From: Candolleomyces eurysporus | Taxonomy: Eukaryota > Basidiomycota > Agaricomycetes > Agaricales > Psathyrellaceae | Length of the DNA stretch: 11,074 nucleotides | Direction of reading: 5' to 3' | Assembly (NCBI GenBank): GCA_027579435.1 | Contig: JANBPK010001434.1 | Coordinates: 1-11,074, forward strand | Part shown: positions 1 to 7,028 of the stretch, one piece after another | How positions within the stretch are numbered: the first letter of the stretch is position 1 | Layout: each line of letters opens with the position of its first letter | Program-made: the position numbers and the translations under genes | The notes under the pieces: model-generated | The model's database searches: none | Told to the model about the DNA's origin: nothing | Seen by the model: only the letters and a program-made list of their open reading frames with translations

Positions 1-135
1 CCAAAGCTATAAAAGAAGTAACCTTAGGGTTAACTGTGTGATTATCGAGTACTCCTCGATTACTTGGAATTAGTGTGCGCAAGAGAGAGAATCTGTNAAA
101 TTCTTAATATCTACACTANCCCCCCCATACTCGCA
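1..135 (+). mobile_element. 3' end of a family 1 LTR (partial, window edge)
   Basis: This stretch matches 4130-4260 almost base for base, which is the last part of the complete family 1 LTR starting at 3103. The end is placed at the CA of TACTCGCA because it gives the usual TG...CA termini and lies just before a primer-binding-like TGG. The exact end is uncertain by about 10 bases. Two N bases (97, 119) fall inside. The rest of this LTR lies outside the window. Confidence 0.65.
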
Positions 136-265
136 CCCCCCGATTTTGGTGCGGCACGACTACAAAGGTCTATACATACCACTTATCTCGCACGGCTTGA
201 CTTAGAGTTGGTGTAGGTGTTAGGTTGTGTGTTTAAGTAGTCTCGCCGTTCTCGATCACTTCACC
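136..265 (+). mobile_element. Primer-binding site and leader of a family 1 element (truncated)
   Basis: The block repeats 4261-4395 in direct orientation. A TGGTGCGGCACGAC stretch starting at 147 is the candidate tRNA primer-binding site, since TGG pairs with the CCA end of a tRNA. It is followed by a GT-rich leader. Similarity to the other copy stops near 264, where the sequence switches abruptly to an inverted LTR. No coding sequence of this element remains. The primer tRNA was not identified. Confidence 0.55.
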
Positions 266-805
266 GGGTTATCTCTTCTGTGAATGACCTTCCTTTCAGA
301 GTATATTGAGCTCCTTTCTCGTGCCACGCCAGCCGTCATGCTGTCTGATGTGCCGCAACCTTGCTGCGCTGTCTCTTTATGTGCTTAAGGACTTGTCCCA
401 CTGCTCTAGCACTGAATGTACTTGATTAATGTGAGGCTGCGGGAGAGTTTAGGTTTCTTTAGTGCCTAGGAAAATACCTCTCTAGCTTTAGTAATGAAAT
501 TGGGTCTTTCAGCTGCAGGGTAGGCCGTTTGATCTGAAGCGGCACCAGCCGGCTGGCCTACTAAGCCCTAATCTCAGGTATATGGCAGGCGCGCCTCTAA
601 GTTGGCAGTCCTCGAGTAGACTCCAACTCTTGTGAACCCAAGGGTAATGTACTCTTTAATTATCCTTCGCACCGCACAAGTTATCTTATTACTGGGAGGG
701 TTTTGTAACATAGAGATTAAATAGACATGACCGTTTAATTGAATGATGAACAATATATTCAATAAACTGGTATTTATTCGCGAAAAAGCGAACACGGTCG
801 TATCA
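266..805 (-). mobile_element. Truncated family 1 LTR, 3' LTR of the minus-strand element
   Basis: Read on the minus strand this starts at 805 with TGATACGACCGTGTTCGC and follows the first ~540 bases of the LTR at 3103-3650. It stops near 266 right after a GATAACCC shared with the other copies, so the TATA region and 3' part of the LTR are missing. It directly abuts the gag remnant upstream on the minus strand. Differences from the plus copies are mostly transitions. Confidence 0.8.
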
Positions 806-2039
806 TCGTGAAGACTCTCGCCATGTCCTCTGTCATAGACTCCTGCTTGACTTTCAGGTCTTTGAGACCGTCCGGGTCCTTCCTGTCAGTCGAGCCGTGT
901 GAGGTTGAACTTTGCAAGTACTCAGCATCTTCTTCTGCACTAGCGACGGCCCCAAAAGGACCAACCGCTGCTACGTCTACCATAGCTGTTGCCGTGGATA
1001 TAACGACATCCAACATATACGGATCCTCTTCGTCACGTGGCGCCTCTTCAGCATCCTCAGGAGGTCCTTGACAAGAAAGACGTTCATTCAAAGCGTCTCT
1101 GAAGCTAGGCTTCAAGCCGCCTAAGAACTTAACCACCAAATCCCTATTGGTGATTATGCCAGACTCAAGCAGCAGATCAGCTTCAGCCTTGAAACCTAAG
1201 GCAAACTTGTAGTAGGCCGCTTTCTCATCCCTTCCAATAGGACGCTTCTTGGCATTGCGACAGATATCCTCCAAGCGAGCCATAGATCCAAAATCATACC
1301 TCAATGACTTGGGCAAAATTTGCATGACTGAATTCCTCTAAAGCTTGAAGTCATACGGATAATGTCCTCCTTTCAACAGTCCCCATTTTCGAGTGGTCTG
1401 AGAGTCCAAGTAACTCAGAGCATTCTTGACGATTTCCTCGTCGTGCCCTTTAAGTCCCACTGTTTCCGCAGCAAGCGCTACTCCATCAAAGAACCTCGTT
1501 GCTGTAGACGGATCCTTGGAATCATAGTTTGGGTGCTTGCCACTATATGCAGCCGGCATGCTCTTCACCGGCCTCCTGGGCGCAGTGGGTCCCTCTGCCT
1601 CACTGCCTGCGCGACTCCCTTGTGGTCCTCTGCTCGCTCCTCTAGCCATTTGATTTAGAAAGCTAGTTAAATCTAAAGTACTTTCTTCGCCTTTGAGAAT
1701 TGAAGAGTTTAATGCCTCTTCAATTTGTTCTTCTTGAGCGGTATGAAAGTTCGATTCTCCTAAGTCTGAGTCTGAAGCCTGTCTCCTAACAGTTCTTTGT
1801 GTAGTGGGGCATCGAGTTGGCAAATAACTATTGACAACTACTGTTCCTGCATCCCTTGAGTTGCAAGTGTTCCTTCCAACACTCTGAGCTTGTTCAGTTG
1901 CCTGACGAGTTTCCTCTATTCTGTGAGATACTTCCTCAGCCAGATAGTCTTCTGGTGTTGAGCCTGGTCTCGCAAAATAAGATGTCTTGTATGAGTCCGA
2001 ATTCTGTTTGCTCTTTTGCGAACCAGAAACCCTCGCTTC
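806..2039 (-). pseudogene. gag: Ty3/gypsy-type Gag remnant, one in-frame TAG, no pol
   Basis: A minus-strand frame of about 411 codons stays open from 2039 to the LTR edge at 805, apart from one TAG at 1338-1340. Gag forms the particle that packages retrotransposon RNA in the cytoplasm. The N-terminal ~130 codons are polar and Gln/Glu/Ser-rich, consistent with a disordered region. The middle looks like a capsid domain: YSGKHPNYD, then LSYLDSQTTRKWGLL, then after the stop YKFALGFKAEADLLL and VKFLGGLKPSFRDALNERL, an order typical of retrotransposon Gag. An acidic stretch (EDAEEAPRDEED) follows. No CCHC zinc knuckle, protease or reverse transcriptase is present, and the frame runs straight into the LTR. 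No ATG exists near the 5' end; the frame opens right after a pyrimidine-rich TAG that could be a splice acceptor. The Gag call is fairly sure; whether the truncation is functional is inference. Confidence 0.75.
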
Positions 2040-2204
2040 CTAAAGAGAGATGAAAATCAAATATTCACCCCCCTTGCAGTGGGCTCCAAATGATGAGATC
2101 GGTGCTGCTGAGCTCAGAAACACACACACAAAACACCAACCACAACCTATAGGCAAGCTGTGTATAGTCACGCGGTGTGAGAGTCAGGCCGCATGAAGTC
2201 AAAG
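2040..2204 (-). mobile_element. Leader of the minus-strand element, with degraded primer-binding region
   Basis: On the minus strand, directly after the LTR end at 2205, bases 2204-2181 (CTTTGACTTCATGCGGCCTGAC) align by position with the TGGTGC primer site of the plus copies but lack an intact TGG. A GT-rich leader like those at 200-240 and 4330-4370 follows. It ends in TTTTCATCTCTCTTTAG at 2056-2040, a pyrimidine-rich tract and AG resembling a 3' splice site just before gag opens. No start codon in frame with gag is seen. Confidence 0.5.
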
Positions 2205-3102
2205 TGCAAGTTTGTGGGGGTTATTGAGTGAATTAAGAATACTAAGTTCTCAAGTTCTCTCTTTGATACACTCCACAGAACTAGAAGTACCCTAGTGTAC
2301 TGCTAGTAAGGTTCCTATTCTTTAGTAGTCACTCCTTATGACTGCTTAAGTGTATATATACTACTTTGAGCCGCGTAAAAATAGATGGAGAGACACATGT
2401 GATAGACAAGTTCATAGCCAATAATAAGAGTCCAAGCAAAAGATAAAGAAAAAATAGAACCGGGTATTGGTAGAGGCCGCGCCAAGATTGTAGCCACGCT
2501 AGTCAGGCGCACCTCTGAACGCCAAATTTAGCTCACCATTTCCTTTCTGGTGAAGCCGCGTGAGATGCCAACTGATGATTGAGGGTGGACAGGCATCCTT
2601 GCTCTGCATCCCCTACCCCCGTTGCCATCCTCAAGCCGCTTGGATAGGTACAGTTGCCCTGGGTGGAGTCAGCTGCACCTTTTTCCCCGATACCAACGGT
2701 CGGTCTAGTCATTTCCTTGACTCAGAACTCGAGCCGCTTCAGAACTCGCCCTGTGTCGGAGCTTATAACAGCCATCAGGCTGCGCCACCAGCTATGGACT
2801 TTGTCATTTCGAAGGTTTCCTCAGGCCGCTCCAGCACTTGTACTCGAATAATATGAAGCCGCCTGATTTCTGAACTCTCTGGTAGTGCTGCCTGAGAGTC
2901 CTGACAGCTGCGTTGTAAAGGTATATGACTTTTCTGACGCTGCTTCAGTCGAGCCGCCTGACTTTTAGCACGGCATCGACTAGAGTAGCTTCTCCGGTCA
3001 GGGTATAATACAACTGGGGCGGCTTCAAGTTGACAGCCTTGAGTCACTTCAACTCTTGTATCCCTAGAGTCGTCGTACTAACTCTTTGCCTTCTCAAGCC
3101 GC
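2205..3102 (-). mobile_element. Divergent family 1 LTR, 5' LTR of the minus-strand element, 5'-truncated
   Basis: Read on the minus strand, this follows the plus LTR from about its position 3233 to its end: landmarks GGATACAAGAGTTGAAGT, CCACCCTCAATCATC, CCAATACCCGG, a TATATATAC box and ATTCTTAAT...CCCCCAC occur in the same order. It is clearly more diverged than the other copies, so it is a subfamily. The first ~130 bases of the LTR are missing; the unit ends exactly where the plus LTR begins at 3103. It carries ten GCCGC-centred motifs on the plus strand (see findings). Confidence 0.7.
2351..2361 (-). promoter_or_regulatory. Candidate LTR TATA box
   Basis: A TATATATACA stretch on the minus strand lies at the position in the divergent LTR that corresponds to the TATA-like run at 3991-4000 in the plus LTR. 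Conservation between diverged copies favours a core-promoter role, but AT-rich runs are common and no start site was mapped. Confidence 0.35.
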
Positions 3103-4260
3103 TGATAGGACTGTGTTCGCNTTTTTTGCGAATAAATAACCATTTTATTGAATATCGTTCATAATTCAATTAACGGTCGTGTCTATTTAATCTCTATGTT
3201 ACAATACCCTTCCAGTCTTAAGATAACTCACACGGCATGAAGGATAACAAAAGAGTACACTACTCTTGGGTTCACGAGAGTTGGAGTCTACTCGAGGACT
3301 GCCGACTTAGAGGTGCGCCCACCATATACCCAAGATTAGGGTTTAGTAAGCTAGTCGGTTGGCACCGCTTTAGATCAAACACCCTACCCTGCAGCTGAAA
3401 GGCTCAATTTCACTACTAAAGCAATGGAGGTGGTTTCCTAGGCACTAAAGGTACCTACCCTCTTGCGTGGCCTCACATTAATCGAGTATATTCAGTGCTA
3501 GAGCAGTAGGGCGAGTTCCTAAGCATGTAAAGAGATGCGCGGCGAGGTTTCGGCACATCAGACGGCATGATGGCTGGTGCGGCACAAGAAAGGAGCTCGA
3601 AAGTACTCTGAAAGGAAAGTTGTTCATGGAAAGAGATAACCCAAAGGGTGGTCACCCGGGACTTGCCAAGATAAACCTATTCAATTGACGGAGGTCCAAC
3701 TCCTCCTCACGTGGCTCGAGCATAGGCACACCAAGGCGGCGGTTGGAATAACCGTAGGCCGACCACCCTCAATCATCTTTGGCATACCACTCGGCATACT
3801 AGAAAAGGCAACCAGAATCTATTAATAGTCACGGCGCGAGCGCAGGAGTGGCGCAGCGGCACCTTGGTGTATCCAATACCCTCTTTTTTATCTCTTTATC
3901 TGTCTCTCTAGCTGGGGCCTGGACTCTTTTTATTTATAAATCTCGTGTACACCTATTTACCATGTTCCAGTGATTGCACGGCTCCAGATGGTATATATAT
4001 TGGACTCTCTTAGCATAGTTTTTCCCCAGAGAATTACTGCTGTTTTATTTTGTGTTTACTTTGCATTTGCAATCGACTGGATTTGTGACTTTTATCTTGT
4101 GCGGTGTGATACTAAGTAAAAGAAAGACCAAAGCTATAAAGAAGTAACCTTAGGGTTAACTGTGTGATCATCGAGTACTCCTTGATTACTTGGAANTAGT
4201 GTGCACAAGAGAGAGAANTAGTAAATTCTTAATACTCTACACTACCCCCCNATACTCGCA
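3103..4260 (+). mobile_element. Complete-looking family 1 LTR, 5' LTR of the plus-strand element
   Basis: The start is fixed by three copies that share TGATAC/TGATAG followed by the GTGTTCGC block: here at 3103, at 4927, and on the minus strand at 805. The end is set at the CA before the CCCCTGATTT spacer and TGGTGC primer site, giving about 1158 bp. The LTR contains a short TTCGC/GCGAA dyad near its start, a TATATATA run near 3991, and a CT-rich region at 3885-3910. Small open frames in it (for example 3473-3655 on the minus strand) recur in the other copy only because the LTR does, and are not called genes. Confidence 0.8.
3991..4000 (+). promoter_or_regulatory. Candidate LTR TATA box
   Basis: GTATATATAT lies about 270 bases before the LTR end, where a U3/R boundary would be plausible. 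The divergent LTR has a similar run at the matching place (2351-2361). This is inferred from position and composition only. Confidence 0.35.
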
Positions 4261-4652
4261 CCCCTGATTTTGGTGCAGCACAACCACAAAAGGTTTATAC
4301 ATACTACTTACCTCGCATGGCTCAACTTGGAGTTGGTGTTTGGTGTTAGGTTGTGTGTGTGTTAGTAGTCTCACCATACTCAATCTCTTCAGCAGCACAG
4401 TAACTTGTATAGTATATAGGCAGCATAAGCTGAGCGGTAACTCCTCAGCTTGTTCTCAAGAATCTACTCTCTTGCTTACTCATATAACTTCACTCCCCTC
4501 TTTTTTTCTGGTGCTAGTCCTCTCTCTAGTGTGTGACCCTCACGATCTACACCAAGACCAAAATCAACTCTGCTCACCTAATCACCTACATTTGAATCTA
4601 CTTTGTAATTACCCCCGAAGTCAAGATCTGCCTCGGATCTTTCATAGTATGT
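4261..4652 (+). mobile_element. Primer-binding site and leader of the plus-strand element
   Basis: A TGGTGCAGCACAAC stretch at 4271-4284 follows the LTR end after a 10-base spacer. It differs from the first copy (147-160) only by transitions. A GT-rich leader follows to about 4395, identical in layout to 136-265. The sequence from 4396 to 4652 has no counterpart elsewhere in the window and shows no convincing coding frame of its own. Confidence 0.55.
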
Positions 4653-4926
4653 AATAATATCTCAGACGTTCTCAATGCTGCACAGATTGCTATTCCGTGC
4701 CCTCCAAGCTCTGAGGAACTCGCTGCTGCTCTTGCCCTCCTCAACCAGAAGTACACCGACCAATCCTCAGAGATCCTCCAGTGACTTTGGACCCTTGCAA
4801 ACCCAGAACCAATTGCCATTGTCTGATCTGCTTCTTCAAGTGTTGATATTTTGCTGGACAGTTGAACCCCTGTTGACCTTAGACTTACAAGCCACAAACA
4901 AGCTACATCTGACCCCAACCACCTGA
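4653..4926 (+). pseudogene. Short, stop-riddled gag-like remnant of the plus-strand element
   Basis: One frame reads NISDVLNAAQIAIPCPPSS, then EELAAALALLNQKYTDQSSE, and continues to the LTR at 4927. It is interrupted by TGA at 4782, 4824 and 4863. The composition (Ala/Leu/Gln/Ser-rich, helical) and the position between leader and LTR suggest the N-terminus of a Gag. It shows no obvious similarity to the Gag on the minus strand. The frame has no ATG at its 5' side; an ATG one base out of frame at 4649 hints at a small indel. All three stops are one C-to-T change away from CGA. A structural protein is inferred from context; no domain is recognised. Confidence 0.45.
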
Positions 4927-5139
4927 TGATACAACCGTGTTCGTGTTTTTGCGAATAAATACCCATTTTATTGAATATTGTTCACAATTCAATTAACAGT
5001 CATGTCTATTTAATCTCTACACTACGGAACCCTTCCAGTATTGAGGTAACTCGCGCGGTGTGAAGGATAATTTAAGAGTACATTACTCTTGGGTTCACAA
5101 GAGTCGGAGTCTACTCAAGGACTGCCAACTTAGAGGTGC
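4927..5139 (+). mobile_element. 3' LTR of the plus-strand element, first part
   Basis: This segment starts TGATACAACCGTGTTCG and follows 3103-3315 closely. It breaks off at TTAGAGGTGC, where the family 2 unit begins, and resumes at 6487. Confidence 0.8.
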
Positions 5140-6486
5140 TGATACGCCACTTGCGTAGACACCCTCTCAAATTCGTGAATCTATTTGTAAAGTTTGCGAA
5201 CCGACGTATGTAATCAAAAAGATCTTCTTGAAGGAAGGGAAATATAAGAGTTGGAGTTATCCCTGACTGTCAACTAAGCAGACGCCCTAGAGAACGAAGG
5301 AACGTTGAGTAAGACAGTTCTGCGACAACACTTTAAGTTCAGGAAGGTCTCGCAAACGTATCCGAAACACAGTAATACTATTTGAAGTCTAACTAGCAGG
5401 CCTGACCTGGTGAGGTACGATGCTAGGGGGAGTTATGCACATTACAAGGGAATTCGCCCTGACACTCGCTAAGCAGAAGTCTTCACGAAGCAGCCGGTGG
5501 CTTTGAGAATTGATGANGCGACCCGCTAAGTCACTAAGCGTTGACGTGACCAGAATTGGAAGGAACAGAAGCAGTGATTGGTGTCAGACAGCTAATCCAA
5601 AGTTCGTGAACCTGTACGGAAAACTGGAAAGCAAGACTAAAGCTTATGAGGTCATCTACCCAAAGCTCAGTCAGCCTGTCCATAGCCAAGAGATAGAAGG
5701 AGTCAGCAGAGTAGTGAAGCAGTGTGGCTTGGTGGAGCCAAGCACCCAAAATTCGGATCAATTTGTTGGATTAGGTGCACGAACAGAAGGGCGCGCTCTC
5801 CAGAAGCAATCCTCGGTGAATATCCATGCGGACTCGACAACAGCCACGTCCAGAACAGGTTCGCAAAGCGCCCGAGCTGCGTTCTATGGTTTGAGACTCA
5901 ACTCTCGGCCTTTGATACCCTCATGTGATTGTGTTTCTTATCTCTCTCTCCGCCTCTGTCATCTGTTTGTTCCTCTGTCTGTTTGCCAAACATTAATTAC
6001 ATATATATATGTCTCTGTTTTATCTATTATATCATTAGCGGGTAGCTAGCGTTTGTATTTCGCATCGGGACCGTGTTCCCAGGAATCTACGAGAGCCATC
6101 TGTTATCGAGAAAGAGTGTTTAAGTTCATGAAGTCACTCAGAGTTGTGTCGCTTGCATTTATCAAATTGTTCTTGCGTTAAAGTTGCTCGAGGCCGTGTT
6201 CCTCTGTTTGCAAAGTTATCCGTTGTATCTCAAACCCTACCATGTGTTAGCAAAGTCACTTCGTGAAGCATTTCTATTGTTGCTGGTTGAGCCTTAGCTC
6301 CCCCTCGAACTTGCAATTGTACAAGAAGAGTTCTAGAAGGACTAGACTTAGAGCTTTTACCTATACCCCTTGCCCGCCTTTATCTTCACAAAGGTATTTG
6401 GTGTGTTGTGTTGTTGTGGTTGTGTGTGTGTGTTTTAGTTCTATAGTTTGGTTGTTAGAGCGCCCTAGTTCACTACCTGCACATCA
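5140..6486 (+). mobile_element. Family 2 solo-LTR-like unit, copy 1
   Basis: This 1347-bp unit splits the family 1 LTR cleanly: left flank TTAGAGGTGC and right flank GCCCACCATATACC rejoin as in the uninterrupted copy at 3308-3330. Ends are TGATACGC...GCACATCA, giving TG...CA with a short imperfect inverted terminus. The four bases beside the ends are GTGC and GCAC, which may be a mutated target duplication but are not a clean one. A full inverted copy is at 7029-8378. The unit contains a CT-rich run near 5940-5965, a TATATATATA run near 6001, a GT-rich tail near 6410-6435, and about eight TTCGCGAA-like octamers. No gag or pol is present, so a solo LTR is the simplest reading; a long non-autonomous element is possible. 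Confidence 0.7.
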
Positions 6487-7028
6487 GCACGCCCACCATA
6501 TACCCAAGATTAGGGTTTAGTAAGCTAGCCAGTTGGCGCCGCTTCAGATCAAATGGCCTACCCTGCAGCTGAAAGGCTCAATTTCATTACTAAGGTCACA
6601 GAGATGGTTTCCTAGGCACTAAAGGTACCTACCCTCTTGCACGGCCTCACATCAATTGAGTATATTCAGTGCTAGAGTGATGGGGCGAGTCCCTAAGCAC
6701 ATAAAGAGATGCGCGGTGAGGTTTCAGCACATCAGACGGCATGATGGCTGGCGCAGCACAAGAAAGGAGCTCGAAAGTACTCTGAAAGGAAAGTCGTTCA
6801 CGGAAAGAGATAACCCAGAGGGCGGTCACAAGGGACTTGCCAAGATAAATCTATTCAATTGATGGAGGTCCGACTCCTCCTCATGCGGCTTGAGCAAGGG
6901 CACACCCAGGCGGCGGTTGGAATAACTGTAGACCAACCACCCTTGATCAACTTTGGCATATCACTTGACATACTAGAAAAGGCAACAAGAATCTATTAAT
7001 AGTCACGGCGTGAGCGCAGGAGTGGCAC
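6487..7028 (+). mobile_element. 3' LTR of the plus-strand element, second part, truncated
   Basis: This continues the family 1 LTR after the family 2 insertion and follows 3316-3854. It stops at GGAGTGGCAC, where the second family 2 unit begins. The last ~406 bases of the LTR (equivalent of 3855-4260, including the TATA region) do not reappear on the far side of that unit in this window. Confidence 0.75.

Noticed and set aside
808..1658. Plus-strand frames at 808-1071, 912-1124 and 1362-1658
   Set aside because: These are antisense shadows of the Gag frame on the minus strand.
2560..3047. Frames at 2560-2856, 2654-2851 and 2775-3047
   Set aside because: They lie in the divergent LTR and are not conserved as frames in the related LTR copies.
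3473..3655. 60-codon minus-strand frame, repeated at 6647-6829
   Set aside because: It lies inside the family 1 LTR, antisense to the element. Its recurrence follows from the repeat itself.
4340..4654. 104-codon plus-strand frame
   Set aside because: It starts in the leader repeat and has low-complexity Ser/Leu/His content. Its frame differs from the gag-like remnant, and the first leader copy at 1-265 does not preserve it.
5510..6049. Open frame in family 2, with a ~115-codon counterpart on the minus strand at 7644-8021
   Set aside because: The frame is shared only because the LTR is shared. In the compared stretch, amino-acid-changing differences outnumber silent ones and include a TAG in copy 2, so there is no sign of protein constraint. 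No domain is seen.
6420..6435. GT-rich run as a microsatellite of interest
   Set aside because: It is short, imperfect and part of the repeated LTR; the inverted counterpart (7085-7100) has the same simple run.
5136..6490. Family 2 as a DNA transposon with terminal inverted repeats
   Set aside because: The inverted similarity at its ends is only about eight imperfect bases, there is no transposase, and the ends are TG...CA. An LTR fits better.
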